DNA of 64,000 nucleotides from UBA4093 sp036676455 (GTDB lineage Bacteria > Cyanobacteriota > Sericytochromatia > S15B-MN24 > UBA4093). The stretch covers positions 1 to 64,000 of the forward strand of contig JAKFCW010000077.1 in assembly GCA_036676455.1 (NCBI GenBank), written 5' to 3'. This document shows, piece after piece, positions 40,421-49,492 of this stretch. Under the pieces are notes generated by a model that worked only from the letters and a program-made list of their open reading frames with translations, was not told the origin of the DNA and made no database searches. Every line of letters begins with the position of its first letter. Position 1 is the first letter of the stretch. The position numbers were made by a program, and so were the translations under genes.

Positions 40421-42022
40421 TCAGTTGGTGTTGAAATCCACGGAGGTGGCCGGCTTCACGAGAAGCAGGGTCGCCTTCATGGCTCCGGCGTTCCGGACCC
40501 GGAGCGCGCCCCGGCCGCTTTCGAAGCGAACGTGGACATAGCGCACGCCATTCGAACGCGGCGGCACGGTGCTGCTGGTCACGCTCTCCATCTGGGCCCC
40601 GTTGAAGCTGCCAAAGACGTCCACGTAAGGAATCCGGTACTGCCCCGGCACGTCAGGGTGGTAGCCGTCCAGCAGCAAGGAGAGGGCGTAATCCCGGTAG
40701 AATTCGGGGAACGTCTGGCGGATGGCCTGCCGCATGACCTCGTCGACCGCCTGGGCCGACACGCCCTCGGCCAGCTGGATCTCCCTGGCGAACGCCGGGT
40801 AGCGGGCGTGCGCGTACGCCGAGAAGAGGAGCGCCCCGCCGTAGTTCGGCGCATCCTGCTCGGCGGCCCGCAGGAAGTCCTCCATGTCGTAGGCGCTCGG
40901 ATTGTCGAGGTAGCGCTGGAGGTAGGATCGGTAGGTCGACTCGGCGGGCGGGGCGAAGAGGTACTCGCCAAGGACGGCCACTCCCTCGTTCAGCCAGCGC
41001 TCGGACTGGTCGGGAGGCCCGAAGTAGGAGGAGTCCTGACCCAGCGGCAGCCCGAGGGCATGATGCTTGCTGTAAGCCTCCAGGCGGTGGGCGTAGTACA
41101 CGATGTGGACGTACTCGTGGACCATCGTGCCGAGGAAATGCGACGACCCGTAGATGGAGTTCAGGTAGACGAGCTTGGCGTTATTCGAACGCGAGTGATA
41201 CTTATCCTGGGCGAAGGCGTCGGAGAAGAAGTCCAGCGGCTCGACGAATCCGCCGTACTCCTGGGGCACCTGCTGGGAGATGAGGACGTTGAGGTGGTCG
41301 TCTCCCCAGTTGTAGCCGTCGCTGCGCCCCGCGGGGCCCGCGCCGTACTGCGCGGTGATCGCCGGCATGAGGCGATCGAAGTCCGTGAGCAGGCCCGCCA
41401 GCGCCGTCGGGTGGAAGCTCAACTGGTCGCGCTGGTCGACCCAGATCGCGCCGTGCGTGCCCACGGCGACGCAAACCGCCGTGACCGCGACCGAGCGCAC
41501 GAAGAAGTCGCGCCGAGCCCCCACGACCGGGGGCTCGAAGGCCGCTCGTGCAGCCCGGATGCCCGGCGAAGTCGACAAAGCCCCCATGGACGGGATCGCG
41601 TGATCGAAGGTCCCGCAGGCCGGCCCGGGGGCCTGTGTCAGGCTCTGCAAGCGCGGCATGCCGGTAGTCGTCGCCGTCGCTCCATCGAACGCAAAGCCGA
41701 AGGTCGAGGGGACCTCCCCGGTGCGGGTCAGGGCCAGGATAGCCTCGCTGGCCTCGAAGGGAATCGAGGCCTCACCCGAGAGCGGCAGGGCCACTGGCTT
41801 GACCGTCATCGCCAGGGAGTTCATGGGCAGCGTGAAGGGCGATGGGAAGGTTTCCGGGATGGGGCTAGCCGTAAGGCCCACCGAGGCCGAAGCCGTGGGG
41901 GTGGGGTTCGTCGAAGAAACGTCGGAATTGCCGTCCGGCGAGGCGAGAAAAGGCAGCCTCTTCGGGCAGCCCGCCAGGAAGAAGACGAGAAGGCAAAGAC
42001 CGATCGACCCGAGTTGCCGCAT
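40421..42022 (-). CDS. Zinc metalloprotease lipoprotein (M30/hyicolysin-like)
   Basis: A 533-residue lipoprotein with lipobox FLAGC (C19), a Ser/Thr/Pro-rich linker (about 30-75) and a C-terminal metalloprotease domain. The zinc site is H302-E303-x2-H306 in MVHEYVHIVYY, with the third ligand probably E346 in RWLNEGVAVLGEY, the gluzincin arrangement used by M30 (hyicolysin) proteases. The upstream block DGYNWGDDHLNVLIS and LVYLNS before the zinc site also fits that group. A C-terminal 70-residue beta-rich tail closes the protein. Start ATG at 42022 follows GGGAGGG. The gene ends 7 bases from the convergent response regulator. Confidence 0.82.
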   Translation of the reverse strand: MRQLGSIGLCLLVFFLAGCPKRLPFLASPDGNSDVSSTNPTPTASASVGLTASPIPETFPSPFTLPMNSLAMTVKPVALPLSGEASIPFEASEAILALTRTGEVPSTFGFAFDGATATTTGMPRLQSLTQAPGPACGTFDHAIPSMGALSTSPGIRAARAAFEPPVVGARRDFFVRSVAVTAVCVAVGTHGAIWVDQRDQLSFHPTALAGLLTDFDRLMPAITAQYGAGPAGRSDGYNWGDDHLNVLISQQVPQEYGGFVEPLDFFSDAFAQDKYHSRSNNAKLVYLNSIYGSSHFLGTMVHEYVHIVYYAHRLEAYSKHHALGLPLGQDSSYFGPPDQSERWLNEGVAVLGEYLFAPPAESTYRSYLQRYLDNPSAYDMEDFLRAAEQDAPNYGGALLFSAYAHARYPAFAREIQLAEGVSAQAVDEVMRQAIRQTFPEFYRDYALSLLLDGYHPDVPGQYRIPYVDVFGSFNGAQMESVTSSTVPPRSNGVRYVHVRFESGRGALRVRNAGAMKATLLLVKPATSVDFNTN

Positions 42023-42177
42023 CCCGCCCTCCCGGCATCCGCTGATCACCGACGGGGATCATGTACCCGGAAGCGCTCGCCACCTAAGCTAGACCGGCCC
42101 CTGTGTTTGGCTGACGTGCTGTCGAGGCAAGCGGGGGAAACGGGTATAGAAGGGCCGGAACCGATCAAAGGAGAATC

Positions 42178-42381
42178 ATGATGGTGCTAACCCGTGAACA
42201 GAAGACCGTGCTCAAGGTGGCCGCGGTCAGCCTCGTCTTCACCGCCGTGCTGCTTCAGGCGATGCTGCCCTTCCTGGGCGTCCGCAAGGATCCGACCATG
42301 AGCTTCGTGACCGTCTTCGCGGTGGAGGCCCTGCTCTTCGCGGCGGCCTTCTGGGTGGCCGGCAGGGGACGGATGGGCTGA
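42178..42381 (+). CDS. Small two-helix membrane protein, unknown function
   Basis: A 67-residue protein with two membrane segments (VAAVSLVFTAVLLQAMLPFL and FVTVFAVEALLFAAAFWVAG) separated by a short GVRKDPTMS loop. AAAGGAGAATC precedes the ATG; the second ATG codon (42181) is equally possible. A TATAGA box at 42145-42150 may be its -10 element. Function is unknown. It converges on the P-type ATPase gene with a 16-base gap. Confidence 0.7.
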   Translation: MMVLTREQKTVLKVAAVSLVFTAVLLQAMLPFLGVRKDPTMSFVTVFAVEALLFAAAFWVAGRGRMG

Positions 42382-42397
42382 ACGCTCGCTCGGGCCG

Positions 42398-45160
42398 TCA
42401 GGCCCTCGACGGGCGATCGCGCCGGATCCACTTCCAGAGCTCGCTGAGCCACAGCAAGCTGCTTCCGACAGCCAGCGCCAGGAGGTATTCGCCCAGCGAG
42501 ATGGCTTGCGTCCCCATGAAGAGCTGCAACGGGCCCCAGTAGACGACAAGGGTCTGTAGAACGACGCCCAGCAGGAGGCCGCCGAGCATCCAGCGGTTGA
42601 GGGGGAGGCTGAAGGTGGACTGGCGCCTGGATCGGAAGGCGAAGGCGCTGAACCACTGGAAGGCGACCATGGCCGTGAAGGCCTCGGTGCGCCCGTGGAT
42701 CAGGCCGGATCCCGGGGTGAACTCGATGACGAATACAGCCAGGGTTCCGAGGGCCATCAGGAGGCCGTAGGCGATCATGAGGCCGAGCTGGGAGCGGGGA
42801 ATCAGCGACGAGTGGGGCGGCAGCGGGGGCCGGCGCATCTGCTCGGGATCCGGGGGCTCGAAGGCGAAGGTCTTGTCGAGCACGCCCGTGGCGATCAGGT
42901 TGATCCAGAGGATCTGGACCGGGGTGAAGGGCAGGGGCAGGCCCAGTAGCAGCGCGCCGACGATCACGGCGATGTTGCCGATGGCGGTGGTGACGAGGTA
43001 GGCGATCGCCTTGCGGAGGTTGCTCGAGATGGCCCGACCTTGCTCGACGGCCGCGACGATGGTGGCGAAGTTGTCGTCGGCGAGGATCATTCCGGACGCT
43101 CCCTTGGCAACCTCGGTGCCGGTGATGCCCATGGCGATCCCGATGTCGGCCTGAGCGAGCGCCGGAGCGTCATTGACCCCGTCTCCGGTCATGGCCACCA
43201 GCTCTCCGCGGCGCTGCAGCGCCGTGACGATCCGCAGCTTGTGGCTGGGCGAGACGCGGGCGAAGACGTCGATGTCTTCGACGCGCGCCCTCAGCTCGGC
43301 GTCGGAGAGCGTATCGAGCTCGACGCCCTGCATGGCGCGCTCGGGGGAGCGCAGGAGGCCCAGGGCGGAGGCGATCGCCTTGCCGGTGACCACGTGGTCG
43401 CCGGTGATCATCTTGACGGCGATCCCCGCCTCCCGGCAGGTCGCCACGGCCACGGCCGCCTCCTGGCGAGGGGGATCGATCAGGCCCACCAGTCCCAGCA
43501 GGACGAACTCCTCGGCCAGCGCCGGCGGATACAGCTCGGCATGGGGCTGCTGGCCGCGGACCATGCCCAGGGCCAGCACCCGCAGGGCCTCCTTGGCCAT
43601 GGTTTCGGCCTCCGCCTGGAAGCGCGCGTGCGCCGCCGCATCGAGCGGGTGCTCCTGGCCCTCGGGATCCATCCAGCGCTTCGCCAGCGGTATCAAGCGC
43701 TCGAAGGCGCCCTTAAGGAAGACGACGCCCTCGCCCTGGGGGGATTCGTTGAGGGTGGCCATCCACTGGCGGTCGGAATTGAAGGGAATCTCGCGGTTTC
43801 GGGGCCAGTCGGGGTCGACGCGCATCTTCTCGGCCAGGACGACCAGAGAGCCTTCCGTGGGGTCGCCCAGGATCCGCCATTCGGAGTCCTTCTCCTCGAG
43901 CAGGGCGTCGCCGCAGAGGTGCGCGCAGCGTCCCAGCCAGACCAGGCCCTCGAGGCTGCGCGGGTCGATGCGCTCGGAAGCGCGCTTGAAGGTCCCTTCG
44001 GGGCGGTAGCCCTCCCCGCCCACCTCCAGGCGTTCGCCCATGAAGAGCGTTACGGCGGTCATCTCGTTGCGCGTGAGGGTGCCCGTCTTGTCGGAGCAGA
44101 TGACCGTCACCGAGCCGAGGGACTCGGCGGCGGTCAGGCGTCGGACCAGCGCGCGCCTTCGCGCCATGCGGCTGACGCCGATGGCCAGCATGATGGAGAC
44201 CACGATGGGCAGGCCCTCGGGCACGGCGGCGACGGCGAGGGTGACGGCCACGTAGAGCATGTCGGCCATATCGCGGCCGGAGAAGACGCCGATGAGCCAG
44301 ACGACGACCACCGTGCCCAGGACCAGCAGGCCAATCTGGCGGCCGAACTGGGCCATGCGGCGCTGGAGGGGCGACTCGCCCTCGGCGGAGGCCACCTCGC
44401 TGGCGATCTGGCCCATCTCGGTGGCCATGCCGGTCGCCACCACCACGCCCTTGCCCCGGCCGCCGGTGACGACGGTGTTCATGTAGGCCACGTTGAGGCG
44501 ATCGCCCAGCGGCAGGCTCTGATCGGCGAGCGGGGCGGCATGCTTGGTGACGGGCACGGACTCTCCCGTGAGGCCCGACTCGTCGATGGTCAGCTCGGTA
44601 GCCGAAAGCAGGCGAATGTCGGCGGCCAGGCGATCGCCTGACTCGAGCAAGAGCAGATCTCCGGGCACGACCTCCGTCGCCAGGACCTCATGCACCATGC
44701 CCGAGCGCAGGACTCGCGCCCGGGGGCTGGTGAGCTTCTTCAGAGCCTCGATCGCGTCGGCAGCCTTCGACTCCTGGATGAAGCCGATGATCGCGTTGAG
44801 GAAGAGCACGACCACGATCACCCAGACGTCGAAGGGCTTGCCCACGAAGACGGCGACAATGGCGGAGACGCCCAGGATGGCGACCAAGGGGCTCTTGAAC
44901 TGTGCGATGAGGCGTTGCCAGGCCGACGGGCCTCGCTGGACCTCGAGCTGGTTGGGTCCGAACTCCTCCAGCCGCCTCCGGGCCTCCTCGCTCGCAAGGC
45001 CTTCGATCGGAGTCGAGAGCGCCCGCATGACCTCTTCTGCCGGCAGGACGTGCCACGGCCGCACGACCACGCGGGCGTGGCTGGCGCCGGGCGTCGGAGG
45101 CTTGGCCTGGCCGCGATTCCTCGCAGTCATCGCGTCGAACTCGCATCGCGCATCGCTCAT
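42398..45160 (-). CDS. P-type cation-transporting ATPase (P2A, SERCA/PMR1-like)
   Basis: A 920-residue P-type ATPase that exports cations, most likely Ca2+ or Mn2+. The cation transporter N-domain is at 35-105; actuator motif TGES at 198-201; PEGLP at 314-318 in the fourth membrane helix; phosphorylated D357 in CSDKTGTLT; hinge TGDGVNDAPAL further on; and the C-terminal helices with ILWINLIATG. About ten membrane segments. The subfamily call rests on PEGL and the N-terminal domain; a heavy-metal type is excluded because the CPC motif and metal-binding domains are missing. Start ATG at 45160 follows GAGGAG. Confidence 0.93.
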   Translation of the reverse strand: MSDARCEFDAMTARNRGQAKPPTPGASHARVVVRPWHVLPAEEVMRALSTPIEGLASEEARRRLEEFGPNQLEVQRGPSAWQRLIAQFKSPLVAILGVSAIVAVFVGKPFDVWVIVVVLFLNAIIGFIQESKAADAIEALKKLTSPRARVLRSGMVHEVLATEVVPGDLLLLESGDRLAADIRLLSATELTIDESGLTGESVPVTKHAAPLADQSLPLGDRLNVAYMNTVVTGGRGKGVVVATGMATEMGQIASEVASAEGESPLQRRMAQFGRQIGLLVLGTVVVVWLIGVFSGRDMADMLYVAVTLAVAAVPEGLPIVVSIMLAIGVSRMARRRALVRRLTAAESLGSVTVICSDKTGTLTRNEMTAVTLFMGERLEVGGEGYRPEGTFKRASERIDPRSLEGLVWLGRCAHLCGDALLEEKDSEWRILGDPTEGSLVVLAEKMRVDPDWPRNREIPFNSDRQWMATLNESPQGEGVVFLKGAFERLIPLAKRWMDPEGQEHPLDAAAHARFQAEAETMAKEALRVLALGMVRGQQPHAELYPPALAEEFVLLGLVGLIDPPRQEAAVAVATCREAGIAVKMITGDHVVTGKAIASALGLLRSPERAMQGVELDTLSDAELRARVEDIDVFARVSPSHKLRIVTALQRRGELVAMTGDGVNDAPALAQADIGIAMGITGTEVAKGASGMILADDNFATIVAAVEQGRAISSNLRKAIAYLVTTAIGNIAVIVGALLLGLPLPFTPVQILWINLIATGVLDKTFAFEPPDPEQMRRPPLPPHSSLIPRSQLGLMIAYGLLMALGTLAVFVIEFTPGSGLIHGRTEAFTAMVAFQWFSAFAFRSRRQSTFSLPLNRWMLGGLLLGVVLQTLVVYWGPLQLFMGTQAISLGEYLLALAVGSSLLWLSELWKWIRRDRPSRA

Positions 45161-45182
45161 CGCTCCTCGAGGTCCGTGGGGG

Positions 45183-45596
45183 CTACTGGACGATCACGAC
45201 CCCCTTCATCATCGCGGCATGCGGGGTGCAGTGATACGGATAGGTCCCCGGCTGGTCGAAGCGCACAGTGTAGGTCGCCCCAGCCCCCAGGATGCTCGAG
45301 TCCCAGGCCTTGGGGGAACCCGCATCCGACGTGCTCGAATGCTGGATCGCGTCCTCGAACTTCCAGATCACCGTGCCCCCGGCGGGGATCGTCACGGTGG
45401 CCGGCGTGAAGGCCATGTCCTTGACGATCACGATCTCGGTCGCCGCCTGACTCGGCGTCTGGGTCACGGGTGCTGAGTCGGCGGGAGGAGGCGTCCCCTC
45501 GCCGGGGGGAAGCGTCCCGCCGCCGCCGCCGCCCGGGGCGGGAGTGCAGCCGATCAGCACGGCGGTCGACAGGGCCGAGAGCCACATGGCGCGCAT
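45183..45596 (-). CDS. Blue copper (cupredoxin) lipoprotein, amicyanin-like
   Basis: A 137-residue lipoprotein carrying a type 1 copper domain for electron transfer outside the inner membrane. Lipobox LIGC with C17, then a glycine/proline linker with six consecutive glycines encoded by a CCG-type repeat. The copper ligands are H86 (DAIQHSS), C123, H126 and M129 in YHCTPHAAMMKG, the C-x2-H-x2-M spacing of amicyanin. Start ATG at 45596 has AAGGAGGATCC before it. It is only 22 bases upstream of the P-type ATPase gene in the opposite sense of reading order (downstream of the ATPase start), on the same strand, so ATPase transcription could begin in the cupredoxin unit. Confidence 0.9.
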   Translation of the reverse strand: MRAMWLSALSTAVLIGCTPAPGGGGGGTLPPGEGTPPPADSAPVTQTPSQAATEIVIVKDMAFTPATVTIPAGGTVIWKFEDAIQHSSTSDAGSPKAWDSSILGAGATYTVRFDQPGTYPYHCTPHAAMMKGVVIVQ

Positions 45597-45851
45597 GGAT
45601 CCTCCTTGGGGGGACGGGGTCCCGCTCATGAATGAGAGACGTCGCCTCGGCATGATACGTCACGCGCGGCCCTGACCCTTGCTTGTTTGGACCAAGATCC
45701 CCGGCGCCAATTCTCCGGTTTGCACGTTGCCAGGGCATGCTGGGAAGGCGTCCCGGCAGGAGCAAGCGCGTGAGGAGCGAGCAAACGGGGTACTTAAGTT
45801 TTGAAGCTCCTTATCGCCCCAGATACCCTCTCGACGTCGCAAGGAGGCCCC

Positions 45852-46832
45852 ATGCTTCGAGTCGCCCCCCACCTGGCGCTTGTCACCACGATCGCGGCCA
45901 TGGCGATCGCCCAGCCGGTCCATGCCCAGTCCCTCACGGCCACTGACCGCGTCGTCCAGGATCTCCTCGACCAGAAGGCGCTGCTTCCCGCCGACAGGAT
46001 CTGGATCGCCCAGGAATCGGAAGAGCCCACCTCGTCGGAGATCGCGATCGCCGACACCTTCAGCAAGGCCCTGACCGGCCGCGGCCTCGCCGTCATGGGC
46101 AACGTCGGCATGGCCCAGGTCCCCGCCGCGGGGGGCTTCCGGGAGCAGCTCGACGCGCTCAAGGCCATGGGAGTCACCAAGCTGCTCAGCTTCGGCCGTA
46201 GCGACGACCTGGGCAACCTGACCGTCCGGGTCGTCGAGGTTCCCGGAGGCTGGCTGAAGCGCGTGAGCACCGTCAATCTCGGGTCGGGCTCCACGGCGAG
46301 CGCCCCCGGCACGGTGACCATCAGTCCCGACGGCCTGATCCCCGGCGAGCGGCAGATCCCCTGGAACCCCGGGCATGGAGTGGGCCTCCAGATCTCGTCT
46401 CTGTCCGGCTCCGGAGCCTCGTACCGCCACTGGACCGAAAGCGGCTGGGGCTTCCAGGTTGCCGGCATCCCGGCCCTCTCCTACGATGGCAAGAAGGTCT
46501 CGGGCTTCGTGAACCTCGGCCTGCAGGGCATGAAGACCTTGCTCAAGACCGATCGCCTGCGCCTCTACACCCTGCTGGGCATCGGCGCGCTTTACCGTCC
46601 CAACGAGGTCCGCACGCGCTTCGACGACGCCAGCCAGGGATACGTCACGCGAACCGGGGATGCCTGGGATCTCGGGATCGCCCCGGGCCTCGGCGTGGAC
46701 TACCGGATCTACGATCGCTTCGTGCTGAGCGGCGCGCTGGGGTACACGTTCTCGCGCCAGTCGTTCGCCACGGAGCTCCCCAGCTACGCCTACTCCCCCG
46801 GCTTCACGCTGGGGACCCTGATCGAGTGGTGA
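45852..46832 (+). CDS. Exported protein with C-terminal outer-membrane beta-barrel-like region
   Basis: A 326-residue exported protein: signal peptide 1-25 ending VHAQ, a mixed N-terminal domain up to about residue 150, then alternating beta strands (FVNLGLQGMKTLL, RLYTLLGIGALYR, WDLGIAPGLGVDYRI, FVLSGALGYTFSR) ending GTLIEW. The C-terminal aromatic residue and the strand pattern are those of small outer-membrane barrels. The N-terminal part (ADTFSKALTGRGLAVMG, KAMGVTKLLSFGRSDD) looks like a FlgO/curli-assembly type periplasmic fold, but I cannot name it. Start ATG at 45852 follows AAGGAGGCCCC. It is the best evidence for an outer membrane in this organism. Confidence 0.75.
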   Translation: MLRVAPHLALVTTIAAMAIAQPVHAQSLTATDRVVQDLLDQKALLPADRIWIAQESEEPTSSEIAIADTFSKALTGRGLAVMGNVGMAQVPAAGGFREQLDALKAMGVTKLLSFGRSDDLGNLTVRVVEVPGGWLKRVSTVNLGSGSTASAPGTVTISPDGLIPGERQIPWNPGHGVGLQISSLSGSGASYRHWTESGWGFQVAGIPALSYDGKKVSGFVNLGLQGMKTLLKTDRLRLYTLLGIGALYRPNEVRTRFDDASQGYVTRTGDAWDLGIAPGLGVDYRIYDRFVLSGALGYTFSRQSFATELPSYAYSPGFTLGTLIEW

Positions 46833-46838
46833 GGTAGC

Positions 46839-47285
46839 TCAAGCCTGCTTGGGGATGATGCTGATGCCGCCTGTTCGCTCCAGCACCGCGTACTTGATCT
46901 GCTCGAGCCGTTCGAGGCCATGGGCCTGGCGCGCGGCGGCCATGATCTCCTCGAGGTCGACGCCTTCCTTGTCGAGGCGGTCCTGGAGGACCTTCCCCTC
47001 TTCGATGAGGATGAGCGGGGTGTCCTGAAGGATCTGCTGCAGCATGGGCATGCGGTCGCAGAGGCGCCCGATCAGGGTGTCCAGCCCCAGCAGGGTCGTG
47101 ATCACGATCATGGAGTTCATCAGCGAGCTGTCCTGCCCCATCAGCCCGGGCTGGGTCGCCTCCGAGATGATCAGCAGCAGAGCCACGTCGAAGGTCGTCA
47201 CCTCGGCGAGGGTTCGCTTGCCCAGGATGCGGAAGAGGAGCATGAGGAAGCCATAGACGATCGCAGCCCGGATGACGCTTTCCAT
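46839..47285 (-). CDS. DUF421 family membrane protein (YetF-like)
   Basis: A 148-residue member of the DUF421/YetF family. Membrane helices at the N-terminus (IRAAIVYGFLMLLFRILGKR and VALLLIISEATQ, then MIVITTLLGLDTLIGRL) precede a cytoplasmic domain with LQDTPLILIEEGKVLQDRLDKEGVDLEEIMAAAR, all diagnostic. The usual C-terminal extension of about 60-80 residues is missing, so the protein is at the short end for the family. Start ATG at 47285 follows GAGGGGAG. It lies 25 bases after the small membrane protein gene on the same strand, so the two form an operon. Function of the family is unclear. Confidence 0.88.
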   Translation of the reverse strand: MESVIRAAIVYGFLMLLFRILGKRTLAEVTTFDVALLLIISEATQPGLMGQDSSLMNSMIVITTLLGLDTLIGRLCDRMPMLQQILQDTPLILIEEGKVLQDRLDKEGVDLEEIMAAARQAHGLERLEQIKYAVLERTGGISIIPKQA

Positions 47286-47310
47286 GCGAACTCCCCTCTC
47301 ATCCTCCCCC

Positions 47311-47814
47311 TTACGGATAGATGAACTGCGAGAAGCGGACCTCGGGACCTTCCAGGATCCCCAAGCGCCCCTGCACGGAGCCGATCGCCTCGGGCTTGGT
47401 GACGATCCGGATCGTCGACGACGCGCCCGAGACCCGCAGCGTCGCCACCAGGCGTCCCTCGCGAACCTCGACGTCCTCGGGGTCCGGAAGCACAGCCATG
47501 ATCGGCAGGGCGGAGACGTAGCGCTCATCGAACCAGAGCCTCACCCTCCCGGAGGGCTGAGGCCCCAGGTGGACGATCAGCACCGACTCCTGCGTACGGC
47601 GCTCGAAGCGGTTGTACTCCACTGCCAGGTAGGCCGGATCCCCCGCGGTCGCACGGGACAAGGGCCCGCGACCGAGATACCCCAAGAGGGCCGCCCCCAC
47701 GAAGAGCACCATCAAGACCTGGCCCACCCGCTGGAGGATCCAGGAGAACGCCTGTATCCTCAGGTGCTGGTCGATATCGAGGTTCCCAACCCGCTTGAGG
47801 CGTGCACGAGGCAT
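47311..47814 (-). CDS. Single-pass membrane protein upstream of the DUF421 gene
   Basis: A 167-residue protein with one membrane helix at about residues 33-51 (VGQVLMVLFVGAALLGYLG) and a C-terminal beta-rich domain (ESVLIVHLGPQPSGRVRLWF, LVATLRVSGASSTIRIV), presumably outside the cytoplasm. I do not know a family name, but genes for small membrane proteins of this shape are often found directly upstream of DUF421 genes. Start ATG at 47814 has GGAGGTG 6 bases before it; the longer open frame would run into the M48 peptidase gene. Confidence 0.75.
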   Translation of the reverse strand: MPRARLKRVGNLDIDQHLRIQAFSWILQRVGQVLMVLFVGAALLGYLGRGPLSRATAGDPAYLAVEYNRFERRTQESVLIVHLGPQPSGRVRLWFDERYVSALPIMAVLPDPEDVEVREGRLVATLRVSGASSTIRIVTKPEAIGSVQGRLGILEGPEVRFSQFIYP

Positions 47815-47864
47815 CCGGCACCTCCATGCCTCCATGCTGGGTCCTGGGCACCATGCAAGCAACG

Positions 47865-47897
47865 GACGACTTGGCCAAGGGTCTTGGCCAAGTCGTC
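47865..47897 (-). terminator. Hairpin after the LemA-M48 operon
   Basis: A perfect 15-base-pair stem (47865-47879 with 47883-47897) with the loop GGT, 42 bases after the M48 gene on the minus strand. The T-tail is weak, so termination efficiency is uncertain. Confidence 0.6.
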
Positions 47898-47938
47898 GGT
47901 CATGTTCGCTGGAGGGGCCGGATGGCGGTTCGGAGCGA

Positions 47939-48934
47939 TCAGGAGGGCCTGCGGCGGAAGGACGTGCTCCCCGTCCCGGACGCGCCGTAGCCCATGCGCT
48001 CGAGGCGGGCGATGCGCTGCCGGATCGGGGGGTGCGTGGCGAAGAGGTTGGCGACCTTGTCCTCACGCTCGTTGAGCTTGCTGAGGCGGGGATCGACGAT
48101 GAAGAGATGCGCCGTACCCTCCGTGGCGAGCCGGGTGGGGTGCTGGTGAGCCTCCAGCTTCTCCAGGGCCCGGGCCAAGGCGAGGGGGTTGCGCGTGAAC
48201 TCGGCGCCGCTGCGATCGGCCTCGTACTCGCGGGTCCGCGAGACGGCCATGGCGATCATCCGGGCGGCCAGAGGCGCGAGCAGGGCGACGAGCAGGACCA
48301 CGATCACCAGCAGGGCATTCCCGCCTCCGTCGCGATCCGAGCGGCGGCGGTGGGAACGGCCGGACGTGCGCAGGGCCAGGTCCGAAAGCAGGGCGATCGC
48401 GCCGAGCAGCACGCTCACGATCATCATGGTCCGGATGTCCAGGTTGCGGATATGGCCCATCTCGTGGGCGACCACCGCTTGCAGCTCCTCGCGATCGAGG
48501 GCGTCGAGGAGGCCCTCGGTCACGGCGAGGCTGGCGTGCTCGGGCGATCGCCCGGTGGCGAAAGCGTTGGGGTCGGCCTCCGGCATGACGTAGATCTTGG
48601 GCATGGGCATGCCCGAGGCGATCGCCATCTCCTCGACCACGTTCTTGAGCTGCCGCTCGGCGGGGCTCGACGCGTCGAGCTCGCGCGCGCCCACCGAGGC
48701 GAGCACCATCTTGTCCCCGCCGAAGTAGCTCGACACGGCGCCCAGCGCGCCGAACCCCAGCGAGAAGGCGGAGTAGAACGGCAGCGGCACGGGCACGCCC
48801 GAGACTTCCATCCCGCTTGGACCCGAGTAGAGCATGTCGAGCGCGCCACCCAGCACCAGGAAGAGCAGCAGGAAGGCGGCCATCAAGAGCGCGGTCATCC
48901 GCCGGTTTCGGGCCTGCTGGGCGAAGAGATCCAT
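47939..48934 (-). CDS. M48 family membrane zinc metalloprotease (HtpX-like)
   Basis: A 331-residue membrane metalloprotease of the HtpX/Oma1 group, which degrades misfolded membrane proteins. Zinc site HEMGH in VVAHEMGHIRNLD, third ligand in SRTREYEADRSGAEF. Two N-terminal membrane helices (TALLMAAFLLLFLVLGGALD and a weaker one) and two after the zinc site. FATHPPIRQRIARLERMGY near the end is typical. It begins directly after the stop codon of lemA; LemA plus M48 protease is a widespread conserved pair, so joint function in envelope quality control is likely. Confidence 0.95.
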   Translation of the reverse strand: MDLFAQQARNRRMTALLMAAFLLLFLVLGGALDMLYSGPSGMEVSGVPVPLPFYSAFSLGFGALGAVSSYFGGDKMVLASVGARELDASSPAERQLKNVVEEMAIASGMPMPKIYVMPEADPNAFATGRSPEHASLAVTEGLLDALDREELQAVVAHEMGHIRNLDIRTMMIVSVLLGAIALLSDLALRTSGRSHRRRSDRDGGGNALLVIVVLLVALLAPLAARMIAMAVSRTREYEADRSGAEFTRNPLALARALEKLEAHQHPTRLATEGTAHLFIVDPRLSKLNEREDKVANLFATHPPIRQRIARLERMGYGASGTGSTSFRRRPS

Positions 48935-49492
48935 TTACTTCAGCCTCAGGTCCACCGAGGGAGTCTGGCGGGCGGCTTCCTCGATCTCGAAGAACTCCGC
49001 GCGGCTGAAGCCGAGCTGGCGGGCGAACATGTTGGTGGGGAAGACCTCCTGGGAGGTGTTGAAGCGGGTGACCAGGTCGTTGTAGAGCTGCCGCGCGAAG
49101 GCGATCTTGTTCTCCGTGGAGGTCAGCTCCTCTTGCAACTGCAGGACGTTCTGGTTGGACTTCAGCTCGGGGTAGCTCTCGGCGAGGGCGAAGAGGCGGC
49201 CCAGGGACTGCGTCAGCGCGTTCTCGGCCTGGGCCGTCGCCTCGACGCCATGGGCGTTGACGGCCACGTTGCGCGCCTGGATCACCCGCTCGAGCGTGTC
49301 GCGCTCGAACTCCATGGCGCCCTTCACCGTGTTGACGAGGTTGGGGATCAGGTCATGCCGGCGCTTGAGCTGGACGTCGATCTGCTTCCAGGCGTTCTGC
49401 ACCTGGTTCTTCAGGCCGATCAGGCCGTTGTAGGTGACGATCAGCCAGATGGCCAGCAAGGCGACGAGAGCGAGAACGATCCAGAGTGCCAT
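48935..49492 (-). CDS. lemA: LemA family protein
   Basis: A 185-residue LemA protein: one N-terminal membrane helix (LWIVLALVALLAIWLIVTYN) and a helical bundle outside the cytoplasm. Signature blocks are NAWKQIDVQLKRRHDLIPNL, YPELKSNQNVLQLQEEL and FVQ-type end SRAEFFEIEEAAR. Start ATG at 49492 follows AAAGGAATT; an upstream reading is frame-open but without ribosome-binding site. Its stop codon directly precedes the M48 start codon. Known role: partner of HtpX-type proteases; precise function is not established. Confidence 0.96.
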   Translation of the reverse strand: MALWIVLALVALLAIWLIVTYNGLIGLKNQVQNAWKQIDVQLKRRHDLIPNLVNTVKGAMEFERDTLERVIQARNVAVNAHGVEATAQAENALTQSLGRLFALAESYPELKSNQNVLQLQEELTSTENKIAFARQLYNDLVTRFNTSQEVFPTNMFARQLGFSRAEFFEIEEAARQTPSVDLRLK

